Shown: positions 17,456 to 26,348 of the stretch, in pieces
Numbering within the stretch: the first letter of the stretch is position 1
How the letters are laid out: the number at the start of each line of letters is the position of its first letter
NCBI RefSeq assembly: GCF_002264395.1
Contig: NZ_NFVA01000031.1
Span: 1 to 64,000, forward strand
DNA: 64,000 nucleotides
Origin: Paenibacillus sp. VTT E-133291
GTDB lineage: Bacteria > Bacillota > Bacilli > Paenibacillales > Paenibacillaceae
Direction of reading: 5' to 3'
The notes under the pieces: model-generated
The model's input: the letters and a program-made list of their open reading frames with translations, nothing else
Told to the model about the DNA's origin: nothing
Database searches by the model: none
Position numbers and translations under genes: made by a program

Positions 17456-19075
17456 GTGTCTATGATAAAGAAAAACAAATTGTTGAGCGTAAGTATGACA
17501 GCTGCATTATCTGTGGGTCTATTAGCGGGCTGTGGCTCTAATGATGGAACAGACAATACAAACAAAGCGGCTGGAGACAATACAAAACAAGAGCCGATTA
17601 CACTTACATGGTTTGATTCAAATACTAAGGGAGAGCCTTTTACTGATGCTGTCGCCCAAGAAATCACTAAAAAGACTGGCATTGAGATCTCCATTCAGCA
17701 GCCAACAGGAAATCCGACAGAGAAGCTAAGCTTGATGCTTGCCAGCGGCGACTATCCAGATGTGGTCGTGATGAGCCGCGGGGATGCTTCACTTGATAAA
17801 TACATCACAAGCGGTGCCTTCATTCCACTCGATGAGTTGATTGAGAAGAATGGTCCTGATATCAAGGAAATGTATGGCGACACACTGACCAAGACGCGTT
17901 ATAAAGACGGAAAGAACTATTACTTGGCTAACTGGTATGGATTAGATAGTGACCCAGTCTTTGGGATGCTGATGAGAAAAAATCTGCTTGCAGGTCTGGC
18001 TCCGGACAAAGCAGATGGCAGAGCACCGCTCACAACAGATGAATTAGAAGCAATTTTGAAGGATTTTAAAGCGAAAAATAAGACGATTGATGGAAAAGAA
18101 TCTGTTCCAATGACCATGAACGGTGAGAATATGGGAGCCAACCTTGGAACGTTCAAGGGCATGTGGGGGCTGAAAACCTACTACGATAATAATGGGAAAT
18201 TGCAATATGATGTTAAGGATCCTAAGTATCGTGAAATGCTGCTCTATGTGAACAAATTATACAGAGAAGGTCTGATCGAAAAGGAATTTGCCATTAGTAA
18301 AACACAAACCTGGATTCAAAAGCTGGCTACCGGCGCAGTATTCTCTACTCCAGGCGCATATTGGGACCCAGGTAACGCGAATGGTACTTTGAAGAAGGAT
18401 GGCGGCGAAGATAATCAATTCTTCCCTTATAAGGTTGTGGCACCAGGCACAGACCCTACCCAAACGACATCTGGACCAAGAAGCTCACTGGGATGGGATG
18501 CCATCGCTATCACTAAGAATAACAAGCACCCTGAAGAAACAATGAAGCTGTTCAATTTCTTGGCGAGTGATGAAGGGCAGCATTTACTGCTGTGGGGTCA
18601 AGAAGGCGTTCAATACACCATGGTGGATGGCAAGAGACAACCAGACCCTGCAATCTTGGATAGCTTCAAGGAAAATTGGGATGACACAGTGAAGAAAAGC
18701 GGTGTCCGCAAATGGTTATGGTTTATTAAAAATGGTCTGGATGCCAATGAACAGCCTTACGATATGGCGGTTAAATATCAACGCAGTGAAGTAGATCAGT
18801 TGGCGATCAAGAGTCTTGGGGACTCCGTATGGGATACAGCGGAATATGACAACCTGACCCCTGACGGGGGAACACCTGAAGCCCTGACTGCACAGAAGGT
18901 AAAAGATATTATGGATCAAAGCATTACGAGAGTGATCATTGCTCCATCGGAAGCCGAAGCTAATTCCGTATTTGACAAGATGCTTGCGGATATGAAAAAG
19001 GCTGGGGATGAGAAAGTAGAAGAAATTATTAACCAGAAGTACGCAGAACGTATGGAATTGTGGAATTCAAAATAA
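17456..19075 (+). CDS. Extracellular sugar-binding lipoprotein (LplA/YtcQ type)
   Basis: About 540 residues. Lipobox LLAGC with lipidated C26, then a Ser/Asn/Thr linker and a large type-1 solute-binding fold. Size and content match LplA/YtcQ oligosaccharide-binding proteins, larger than MalE. The ATG at 17441 contains the RBS itself (GGGAGG), so the GTG at 17456 or the ATG at 17462 is the true start. It delivers oligosaccharides to the two upstream permeases. Confidence 0.92.
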   Translation: MSMIKKNKLLSVSMTAALSVGLLAGCGSNDGTDNTNKAAGDNTKQEPITLTWFDSNTKGEPFTDAVAQEITKKTGIEISIQQPTGNPTEKLSLMLASGDYPDVVVMSRGDASLDKYITSGAFIPLDELIEKNGPDIKEMYGDTLTKTRYKDGKNYYLANWYGLDSDPVFGMLMRKNLLAGLAPDKADGRAPLTTDELEAILKDFKAKNKTIDGKESVPMTMNGENMGANLGTFKGMWGLKTYYDNNGKLQYDVKDPKYREMLLYVNKLYREGLIEKEFAISKTQTWIQKLATGAVFSTPGAYWDPGNANGTLKKDGGEDNQFFPYKVVAPGTDPTQTTSGPRSSLGWDAIAITKNNKHPEETMKLFNFLASDEGQHLLLWGQEGVQYTMVDGKRQPDPAILDSFKENWDDTVKKSGVRKWLWFIKNGLDANEQPYDMAVKYQRSEVDQLAIKSLGDSVWDTAEYDNLTPDGGTPEALTAQKVKDIMDQSITRVIIAPSEAEANSVFDKMLADMKKAGDEKVEEIINQKYAERMELWNSK

Positions 19076-19085
19076 TTAATGTAAG

Positions 19086-19123
19086 GGCTTCCTCTCTGCA
19101 TTCAGGCAGAGGGGGAGCCTTTT
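19086..19123 (+). terminator. Intrinsic terminator after lipoprotein gene
   Basis: Arms 19086-19099 and 19106-19119 pair over 14 bp with G-T wobbles, followed by TTTT. It overlaps the 3' end of the convergent araC-type gene. Confidence 0.8.
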
Positions 19124-19965
19124 GTTATGGCATGCGTATTTTTGCGGAAATCTAGCGGGGCCTGGTGATAGTACTTTTTGAATTGATGATAGAAATGGCT
19201 GACATTCTCAAAGCCGGATTCCAGGGCGATTTCGACCACACGCAGTTCAGTAGTAAGTAATAGATTACGTGCCACGTTGAGCCTAAGTTGATTGATATAT
19301 TCTGTCGGTGTCTGGTTCAAATACTGGCGGAAGGCCCGGTTGACATGACCGGCACTTCTGCCCGACAACTCGTACAGGGTATGAAGACCTTTGTTCAGGT
19401 TTTCTTTTAGATGCATCTTGGAAACGGCATGTTCGAGCCACAATGGGAATTCAGGCTGCTCGATGGTTTCTGGAGAGAAAAAATGCTGGGTAAGTGTATC
19501 TACGAGTATTCCTTTCAGATAAATCCTGGACTTTACTTTGTCTAAGGTAGAGAGCATTCGGATACGGTCAAAAGCACGAATGAAATCATCCATCTCCAGT
19601 TGAGATAGCATGGCGATTCTAGGAAGCGGAGTATTTAACAGCCCGTGCAGGAATTCTTCTTCATTCAGGTAACTAAAGGCATCATTAATGAGGCTTTTTC
19701 GGCAGGGAATATTGAGAAAGCGGCAATCGTTATCCCCGTCAGCTTCATAGTGATGAGTATCATCGGGCCGGATGAAGACGAGGCAGCCAGATTGAAGAAG
19801 CTGGGTAGCCCCGTTGACAATATGCCGGCATCGGCCTTCAGTGAGTATAAAAAATTCATAAAAATCATGCGTATGTTCTGGGGATACCTGACTCAGAGAT
19901 TCTACCCAGAAGGGATCAGCTAGCAATTCGGGGTTGATGTGGCTTGCCTCGGTGTATTTGATCAT
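19102..19965 (-). CDS. AraC-family transcriptional regulator
   Basis: 287 residues from the ATG at 19965, which has GGAGGAAGAGC just before it; the frame continues to 20019 but without a better site. N-terminal cupin with HDFYEFFILTEG and FIRPDDTHHYE; C-terminal AraC double helix-turn-helix ending FENVSHFYHQFKKYYHQAP. Divergent from the GH2 beta-mannosidase gene, whose upstream region carries two AAAATAGCACA sites. It probably activates that gene, sensing a mannoside (inference). Confidence 0.9.
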   Translation of the reverse strand: MIKYTEASHINPELLADPFWVESLSQVSPEHTHDFYEFFILTEGRCRHIVNGATQLLQSGCLVFIRPDDTHHYEADGDNDCRFLNIPCRKSLINDAFSYLNEEEFLHGLLNTPLPRIAMLSQLEMDDFIRAFDRIRMLSTLDKVKSRIYLKGILVDTLTQHFFSPETIEQPEFPLWLEHAVSKMHLKENLNKGLHTLYELSGRSAGHVNRAFRQYLNQTPTEYINQLRLNVARNLLLTTELRVVEIALESGFENVSHFYHQFKKYYHQAPLDFRKNTHAITKGSPSA

Positions 19966-19992
19966 GCTCTTCCTCCAGCGTTTGATGATGTT

Positions 19993-20080
19993 AAAATAGC
20001 ACACTATTTTTGCGAACACAATAGAAGAAATGTATACATATTACTGTTAAAATTTTAATACAAGAAGTCAAAATAGCACA
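19993..20080 (+). promoter_or_regulatory. Repeated AAAATAGCACA sites, one within a palindrome
   Basis: AAAATAGCACA occurs at 19993-20003 and 20070-20080. The first is part of the 18-bp palindrome AAAATAGCACACTATTTT (19993-20010). Both lie between the divergent araC-type and beta-mannosidase genes; the second ends just before the RBS of the latter. They are good candidates for the AraC operator. Confidence 0.55.
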
Positions 20081-20097
20081 TCTGTGGAGGCGAAAAT

Positions 20098-22563
20098 ATG
20101 CAACTTATCGATCTAAATGGAAAATGGAAAATGAAACGGCTTGATGAACCAAATTGGCTGGAAGCCAGTGTACCAGGCTCTGTCTACCATGATATGTTGA
20201 ACGCCGGAGCAATGCCAGATCCGTTCTACCGCGAGCAGGAGCATGAGGTTCTGGAACTGTCCAATTATGATTACGAATATCAGCGTACCTTTCAGCTGGA
20301 GGCGGGAGTGCTAGAGCATGACCACATCTTTCTGCTGTGTGAAGGGCTGGATACGCTTTGTGAGCTTTACCTGAATGGAACGAATATTCTGAATAGTGAC
20401 AATATGCACCGGACCTATGAAGTGGATATTAAGTCTGTATTGATACCCGGTGAGAATATCATTCATGCTATTTTCCGCTCCCCCGTAGAGTTTACCCTCA
20501 GGAAGCAAGCGGAGTTGCCGCTTAGTGGATGTGCTGATGCGGTAGAGGGGATATCTCATCTGCGCAAAGCGCACTCCATGTTTGGCTGGGATTGGGGTCC
20601 GAAGCTGCCTGATCTGGGAATCTGGCGGAGTCTCTCTATTCAGGGTTATAACAGCGCCCGCCTTGAGGATGTTTATATTACACAATTTCATGAGAAGGAT
20701 AAGGTCACGCTGGATGTTCGAGTTAGGACAGCGAGCTGGCTGGAGGCTGATCGGGAGATTGTGGTTAAAGTTCATTCACCAGCGGGTCAAATTCGGGAGC
20801 AACGTGTAATTGAGACTATTGGAACAGATCATCATATTACACTGGAAATTACCGAGCCAGAGCTGTGGTGGCCGAATAATCTCGGTGCTCAGCCGCTGTA
20901 CAATGTAGAGGTTGTACTTGAGGAAAAGGCGCAGGAGTTAGATCGCAGAGAACTGCGGATTGGACTCAGAACCATTACGGTGAAGCAGGAAGAAGACCAG
21001 TGGGGAGAATCATTTGCATTTGAAGTTAACGGTGTGCTTATTTTCTCTACAGGTGCTGACTATATTCTGGAGGACAATCTTCTGCCGCGTGTGACTAGGG
21101 AGCGTACAGATCGCTTGCTTCAAAGCTGTGTGGCTGCCAATTTCAATACGATTCGTGTATGGGGTGGCGGATATTACCCGGATGATTATTTCTATGATCT
21201 CTGCGATGAATATGGTCTTATCGTCTGGCAGGATCATCTCTATGCGTGCGGCATCTATGCCTTGACCGAGGCTTTCGAGGAGAATATCACGAAAGAGACC
21301 ATTGATAACATGAAACGTCTTCGCCATCATGCTTCGTTAGGCTTGTGGTGCGGAAACAATGAGCAGGAGATGGCTTGGGACGAATGGAACTGGGAGAAGC
21401 AGTACTCTCTACAGCTTAAGGCGGATTATATTAAGCAATACGAGGTGCTTCTACCGGCAATCGCTAAACAAATTGATCCAAATACCTTCTACTGGCGGGC
21501 TTCACCATCCTCCAAGGGCAGCTTTGATAAGCCGAATGACGAGAATTACGGAGATATGCATTACTGGGGTGTCTGGCATGGGAAGGAGCCATTTACTGAT
21601 TACCGGAAGCTATATCCGCGCTATATGTCTGAATTCGGGCTACAGTCCTTTCCGGGCTTGAAGACCATCGAAACGTTCACGTTGCCGGAGGATCGTAATA
21701 TCTTCTCTTATGTTATGGAGTCTCATCAGAAGAACAATACCGGGAATGAGAAAATTCTCTACTATATCGGAGAGACCTACAAATATCCGAAAGATTTCGA
21801 GTCTGTGCTATATGCCTCGCAGCTGATTCAGGCAGAAGGGATGCGCTGCGGCGTTGAGCACTGGCGCAGACATAGAGGTCGCTGTACGGGTGCATTGTAT
21901 TGGCAGTTGAACGACTGCTGGCCGGTAGCTTCTTGGTCCAGTATCGACTATTATGGCCGGTGGAAGGCTATGCATTATGCGGCTAAACACTTCTTCGCGC
22001 CGATCCTTGTTTCTGCCCATGAGGAAGGAACGAAGGTCTCCCTTCATGTCTCTAACGAAAGCAGAGAACAAGTTATTGGTGAACTGAGTTGGAGACTGCT
22101 CACTGCGACATCTGAGGTCTTACTGGAAGGCACAAAGCCAGTGGAGATTGCCGCATTAAGTACTGCTGAGTTCGAACAGCTTGATTTCGGTCACATATTG
22201 GATACGAAAGGGAAGAAACGTGAGACTTATCTGGAATACGCTTTTGAGGTAGACGGGGAGAGGAAGAGCGGCGGAACGGTCCTGTTTGTTAAGCCGAAGC
22301 ATTTTAGCTTCGTTGACCCTGAGCTTGATGCGGTGCTTACCGAGGAAGAAGAACAATTCATAATTACTGTGAAGGCCAAGACCTATGCTCGTTTCGTCGG
22401 CTTAGACTTCAAGGAAAGAGATGCCATCTTCAGCGACAACTATTTTGATATGTCGGGTGGTACAACTAGGAGTATTACCATCGCTAAAAAAGATCTCGAC
22501 AAGCCAGCTACGGTGGAGGAACTTCGTGCACAGCTTACTGTACACTCCGTATTTGATATTTAA
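20098..22563 (+). CDS. GH2 beta-mannosidase
   Basis: 821 residues, no signal peptide. The N-terminal jelly roll (WLEASVPGSVYHDML), Ig-like domain and TIM barrel follow the mannosidase branch of GH2 (FGWDWGPKLPDLGIW). Acid/base is E422 in WCGNNE, nucleophile E512 in MSEFGLQSFP. It releases mannose from the non-reducing ends of manno-oligosaccharides in the cytoplasm. RBS GTGGAGGCG. With the alpha-galactosidase downstream and importer upstream it suggests galactomannan oligosaccharide use. A second GH2 of this branch lies at 51704-54268. Confidence 0.95.
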   Translation: MQLIDLNGKWKMKRLDEPNWLEASVPGSVYHDMLNAGAMPDPFYREQEHEVLELSNYDYEYQRTFQLEAGVLEHDHIFLLCEGLDTLCELYLNGTNILNSDNMHRTYEVDIKSVLIPGENIIHAIFRSPVEFTLRKQAELPLSGCADAVEGISHLRKAHSMFGWDWGPKLPDLGIWRSLSIQGYNSARLEDVYITQFHEKDKVTLDVRVRTASWLEADREIVVKVHSPAGQIREQRVIETIGTDHHITLEITEPELWWPNNLGAQPLYNVEVVLEEKAQELDRRELRIGLRTITVKQEEDQWGESFAFEVNGVLIFSTGADYILEDNLLPRVTRERTDRLLQSCVAANFNTIRVWGGGYYPDDYFYDLCDEYGLIVWQDHLYACGIYALTEAFEENITKETIDNMKRLRHHASLGLWCGNNEQEMAWDEWNWEKQYSLQLKADYIKQYEVLLPAIAKQIDPNTFYWRASPSSKGSFDKPNDENYGDMHYWGVWHGKEPFTDYRKLYPRYMSEFGLQSFPGLKTIETFTLPEDRNIFSYVMESHQKNNTGNEKILYYIGETYKYPKDFESVLYASQLIQAEGMRCGVEHWRRHRGRCTGALYWQLNDCWPVASWSSIDYYGRWKAMHYAAKHFFAPILVSAHEEGTKVSLHVSNESREQVIGELSWRLLTATSEVLLEGTKPVEIAALSTAEFEQLDFGHILDTKGKKRETYLEYAFEVDGERKSGGTVLFVKPKHFSFVDPELDAVLTEEEEQFIITVKAKTYARFVGLDFKERDAIFSDNYFDMSGGTTRSITIAKKDLDKPATVEELRAQLTVHSVFDI

Positions 22564-22584
22564 ATAGGAGGATTCACAGGAAGT

Positions 22585-22611
22585 AGGCCCTTAACTTGGG
22601 CCTCTTTTTTT
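22585..22611 (+). terminator. Intrinsic terminator after beta-mannosidase
   Basis: AGGCCC (22585-22590) pairs with GGGCCT (22598-22603), 7-nt loop, followed by CTTTTTTT. The rest of the 237-bp gap to the next gene is A/T rich without a clear promoter. Confidence 0.85.
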
Positions 22612-22800
22612 ATGTATTTTTTTTACTATAGCCGCTAATAATCATTTATTGTTTTGCAAAGCTTAATAACATGAAATTGAATTTTTTATAGATCAATATT
22701 TTACTAATGAAGGTATAGATATTCAGATTGTATCCCCTTCCAATTATCTTTAAAATAGACTTCAAACAGCAAGATCTGAAAAGAAGAGTAGGAGGATATT

Positions 22801-24984
22801 ATGAGTATTTATTATGATGACAGCCGCAAGGTATTTCATTTACAGTCTGAGCAATCCAGCTACATTATTGAACTCGTCAGAGGTGAGCTTCCAGCGCATG
22901 TTTATTGGGGTCCTAAATTAGAGGGAATAGTGCAAGCGCTGAATTTGGTGGAACGTTGCTCCTTTAGCCCGACCTACACGATGGAGGATAAAAAAATCTC
23001 CCTCGACACCCTTCCAAGTGAATTTCCGTCTTATGGAAACGGCGATTTCCGTGAACCCGCGCTTGAGGTTCATTTAGTAGATGGTACGAGCGTTACAAAT
23101 TTCCTGTATAAGAGCCATAAGATTAATAAAGGAAAACCTGCATTAAAGGGTTTGCCATCCACCTATGTTGAAAGCGAAGCAGAAGCAGAGACACTGGAAC
23201 TGTATCTTCAGGATGACAAAACGGGATTGATTGCTGTATTAAGCTACACTGTATTTAATGATCAGGATGTAATCACACGTTCCGTGCGAATTGAGAATCA
23301 GGGTAAGGATAATGTAGTGCTGAAACGTGTATTAAGCGCAAATGTTGATTTCCATGATTCGGAATATGACATGTTGCAATTATCCGGGACTTGGACGAGA
23401 GAACGCCATATCTATAAAAGACCACTTGTACCTGGTATCCACCGAATTGACAGTAAACGCGGTGCCAGTAGTTCCACGCAGAATCCGTTTATGGCCTTGC
23501 TTGCAAAAGATGCAACAGAGGATCATGGTGAAGTATACGGGTTCAGCCTTGTGTACAGTGGAAGCTTTCTTGCGCAAGCGGAAGTGGATCCATACGGGAT
23601 TTCCAGAGTGGGCATCGGCATTCAACCGTTTAATTTTCAATGGTTGCTTGAACCGGGAGAATCTTTCCAGGCTCCTGAAGCAGTGCTGGTAAGATCCAGT
23701 CAAGGACTTGGTGGATTATCAAGAACATACCACCGTCTGTATCGGACCCGGTTATGCAGAGGTGAATTCCGTGATCGGAAGCGCCCTATTCTCATCAACA
23801 ACTGGGAAGCGACCTATTTTAATTTCAACGCAGATAAAATCAAAGAAATTGCTCAAGCAGGCAAAGACCTTGGCCTTGAACTGTTTGTCTTAGATGACGG
23901 GTGGTTTGGGAAACGAGACAATGATGATAGCTCCCTCGGAGATTGGGTAGAGGATCGCAACAAGCTTCCGGAAGGTCTCGGAAAACTCGGGGAAGACATT
24001 ACGGCAATGGGCATGGAATTCGGATTATGGTTCGAACCGGAAATGGTATCGCCAGAAAGCGATCTTTATCGTGAGCATCCGGACTGGTGTCTTCATGTAC
24101 CAGGTCACAAAAGAACGTTAGCCCGCCAGCAGCTTGTACTGGATTTATCCCGTAAGGATGTATGTGATTATATTGTGGATTCGGTTAGCTCTGTGCTGTC
24201 ATCGGCTCCGATTACTTATGTGAAATGGGATATGAACCGGAATATGACGGAGATTGGATCTGCTCTTCTTCCTGCAGAACGTCAACGCGAAACAGCTCAC
24301 CGTTATATTCTTGGACTTTATGATGTGCTGGAACGTATCGTCACCCGTTTCCCTCATATTCTGTTCGAAAGCTGCTCTGGCGGTGGCGGACGATATGATC
24401 CAGGAATGCTGTACTATATGCCACAGACCTGGACCAGTGATGACTCGGATGCGATTGAAAGATTGAAGATCCAATATGGAACAAGCATGGTGTACCCTGC
24501 AAGCTCTATGTGTGCTCACGTATCGGCTGTTCCTAACCATCAGGTGCACCGTATCACCCCATTGGAAACACGAGGTCATGTTGCGATGTCTGGTAACTTC
24601 GGCTACGAACTAGATATGACCAAGCTCACTGAAGCTGAACGCGAAGATATCCGTAAGCAGGTTTCTGAGTACAAAGAACTGAGAATGCTGATTCAATTCG
24701 GAGATTTCTATCGACTGCTTAGTCCATTTGAAGGCAATCAGACGGCGTGGATGTTTGTTTCGGAGGATAAAAAAGAAGCTTTTGCCACATATTTCAGAGT
24801 TCTGGCTGAGCCTAATGCTCCTCTCCGCAGATTGCGGTTGAAAGGACTCGACCCCGCTAAGAATTACAAACTTGAGTTTAATGGTGAAGTGTATAGAGGG
24901 GATGAGCTGATGCACTTCGGACTCACTCTTCCACAGCTTGAGGGCGATTTCAAAAGTTTGCTATTTGTACTCAAAGAGGTTTAA
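22801..24984 (+). CDS. GH36 alpha-galactosidase
   Basis: 727 residues, no signal peptide. Matches bacterial GH36 enzymes (AgaA/AgaB, MelA size): NNWEATYF, LDDGWFG, nucleophile D477 in YVKWDMNR and acid/base D547 in WTSDDSDAIERL, 70 residues apart as in the Geobacillus enzymes from memory. It cleaves terminal alpha-galactose from raffinose-family sugars or galactomannan fragments in the cytoplasm. The RBS is GTAGGAGG. Followed by a terminator and a convergent AraC regulator. Confidence 0.96.
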   Translation: MSIYYDDSRKVFHLQSEQSSYIIELVRGELPAHVYWGPKLEGIVQALNLVERCSFSPTYTMEDKKISLDTLPSEFPSYGNGDFREPALEVHLVDGTSVTNFLYKSHKINKGKPALKGLPSTYVESEAEAETLELYLQDDKTGLIAVLSYTVFNDQDVITRSVRIENQGKDNVVLKRVLSANVDFHDSEYDMLQLSGTWTRERHIYKRPLVPGIHRIDSKRGASSSTQNPFMALLAKDATEDHGEVYGFSLVYSGSFLAQAEVDPYGISRVGIGIQPFNFQWLLEPGESFQAPEAVLVRSSQGLGGLSRTYHRLYRTRLCRGEFRDRKRPILINNWEATYFNFNADKIKEIAQAGKDLGLELFVLDDGWFGKRDNDDSSLGDWVEDRNKLPEGLGKLGEDITAMGMEFGLWFEPEMVSPESDLYREHPDWCLHVPGHKRTLARQQLVLDLSRKDVCDYIVDSVSSVLSSAPITYVKWDMNRNMTEIGSALLPAERQRETAHRYILGLYDVLERIVTRFPHILFESCSGGGGRYDPGMLYYMPQTWTSDDSDAIERLKIQYGTSMVYPASSMCAHVSAVPNHQVHRITPLETRGHVAMSGNFGYELDMTKLTEAEREDIRKQVSEYKELRMLIQFGDFYRLLSPFEGNQTAWMFVSEDKKEAFATYFRVLAEPNAPLRRLRLKGLDPAKNYKLEFNGEVYRGDELMHFGLTLPQLEGDFKSLLFVLKEV

Positions 24985-24991
24985 TAAAAAG

Positions 24992-25021
24992 AGGAGCAAG
25001 CCACGGGTTTGCTCCTTTTTT
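24992..25021 (+). terminator. Intrinsic terminator after GH36 gene
   Basis: AGGAGCAA (24992-24999) pairs with TTGCTCCT (25009-25016) and is followed by a T run. A5 on the left edge means it could also act for the convergent gene. Confidence 0.88.
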
Positions 25022-25028
25022 ATATGAA

Positions 25029-25907
25029 TTAATTTTCGAAAAATACATGTTTGGTGAGGAACGCTAGATCCTGTTCGCGGTAAGTCGAAGGGTTGACCCC
25101 AAAATAGGACCGGAAAACCTTTCCGAAATAGCTGGCATTATCAAATCCGGTTTCCGTCGCAATCTGGTTGATACTCAAATCTGTTGTTTTAAGTTTAGAA
25201 GCTGCTAACTCAATCCTCCGTCTTTTTAAATACTCAAAGGGTGAAAGATTGATGTTTTTTTGAAATAGTCTGCAAAGATGATGCTTGGAAACGCCAATAT
25301 GAGCGGCAACATCGTCTAAGCTTAGATTATTATTATGCAGATTATCCTTCATGAATTGAATTGCGGCGTGAAGCTTGTCATTTTTTATATAGGTAGTTAA
25401 TAAATTTGGTTTCCTAAGGTATTTCTCCATGGACAAGATCCACTGAAAGACTTTTCCCGTTAAAAGATGCAAATCTCTTTCTTCATGAACCTGAATGTCC
25501 TTGAATGTATTCCACAATAAATCTATTGAAACCGATTCCTGAGGGAGTTCTACAATGGGACCGCAATGAGCAGCGAGCTGGTTCCAAAGTGAAATCGCTA
25601 AAGGCCCCCGTAGATTGAGCCATAAAACTTCCCAAGGCTCGGTGCCTTCTTCCGGATAATAGTACCTGTGTATGCTGGGGACAATCACTAAAAAAGCTTT
25701 GCCCTTCGTTAACCGATGAACAACCCCATCTATTTCAATTCTACCTTCTCCCGATAATGTGTACTGAAAAATAACACAACTTCTCTCCGTCCGGTTCTGG
25801 CCGTTGAATGAATAGGCAGGTGAATCGAGTAGTTCCCAGCCGATAGAATCAAACAGAAGCATTGAAGCTTCTTCTTCCGAGCGAAAGGTGTAGGAGGAAC
25901 GGTACAT
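25029..25907 (-). CDS. AraC-family transcriptional regulator
   Basis: 292 residues from the ATG at 25907; a TTG two codons earlier abuts the RBS (GGAAAG) and is unlikely. N-terminal cupin with FQYTLSGEGRIEIDG; C-terminal AraC helix-turn-helix with HHLCRLFQKNINLSPFEYLKRRR and FDNASYFGKVFRSYFGVNP. It resembles the RafR/MsmR-type regulators that control alpha-galactosidase genes and lies convergent to the GH36 gene, a plausible target. Confidence 0.9.
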   Translation of the reverse strand: MYRSSYTFRSEEEASMLLFDSIGWELLDSPAYSFNGQNRTERSCVIFQYTLSGEGRIEIDGVVHRLTKGKAFLVIVPSIHRYYYPEEGTEPWEVLWLNLRGPLAISLWNQLAAHCGPIVELPQESVSIDLLWNTFKDIQVHEERDLHLLTGKVFQWILSMEKYLRKPNLLTTYIKNDKLHAAIQFMKDNLHNNNLSLDDVAAHIGVSKHHLCRLFQKNINLSPFEYLKRRRIELAASKLKTTDLSINQIATETGFDNASYFGKVFRSYFGVNPSTYREQDLAFLTKHVFFEN

Positions 25908-26030
25908 TAGCAACTTTCCTTTCTAAAAAAAGCTTTTGAGAACAGATCAATAATTTACTACTGTTGTTTACTCTATCAAAGTGTAAGCTTTTTTCGTTCT
26001 CTGTTCAATCTTTGTTGAATACGCAAGCCT

Positions 26031-26083
26031 CAGCTCTAAAAAATAAGAGCTGGTGTGGTGGGGGAAATTACCTCACCTTTTTT
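26031..26083 (+). terminator. Hairpin plus terminator with no plus-strand gene upstream
   Basis: CAGCTCT/AGAGCTG hairpin (26031-26052), then GGTGGGG (26057-26063) pairing with CCTCACC (26071-26077) followed by T6. The nearest upstream gene runs the other way, so this would end either a short untranslated RNA started in 25914-26030 or upstream read-through. Confidence 0.55.
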
Positions 26084-26108
26084 GTTGCTTAAAATTCCCG
26101 ATTACGCA

Positions 26109-26129
26109 TATAATACAAACAAGTGTTCT
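26109..26129 (+). promoter_or_regulatory. SOS-type promoter: TATAAT followed by LexA-like box
   Basis: A consensus -10 TATAAT (26109-26114) is followed directly by CAAACAAGTGTTCT (26116-26129), which matches the Firmicute LexA box CGAAC-N4-GTTCG at 8 of its 10 specified positions. A weak -35 (TTGCTT, 26085-26090) lies 18 bp upstream. LexA bound here would cover the start site of the polymerase cassette. Confidence 0.65.
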
Positions 26130-26150
26130 TATTTTTATGGAGGCGATCGC

Positions 26151-26348
26151 ATGCAAATCAGCATCGGCCAAATAATTGAAATTATATATCTGGATAAAGC
26201 GAGAAATATCAGCCAGCGAAAAATTGAAATACACAGTATCCGTGACGGCCGCATACGAGCAAGCTGTCTGACTACAGGGACGCCCCGCATGTTCTTGGCA
26301 GCAAATATTCTTTCATGGCAACCCGCGCAGGAACAACGTCATGCCTAA
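26151..26348 (+). CDS. Small conserved-type protein of the UvrX cassette
   Basis: 65 residues from the ATG at 26151 (GGAGG upstream). Sequence IGQIIEIIYLDKARNISQRKI resembles the short beta-rich WYL/YolD-like proteins found before Y-family polymerase genes in Paenibacillus and Bacillus. Its last eight bases overlap the polymerase gene, implying translational coupling. Function unknown; a regulatory or accessory role in SOS mutagenesis is inferred from position. Confidence 0.75.
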   Translation: MQISIGQIIEIIYLDKARNISQRKIEIHSIRDGRIRASCLTTGTPRMFLAANILSWQPAQEQRHA

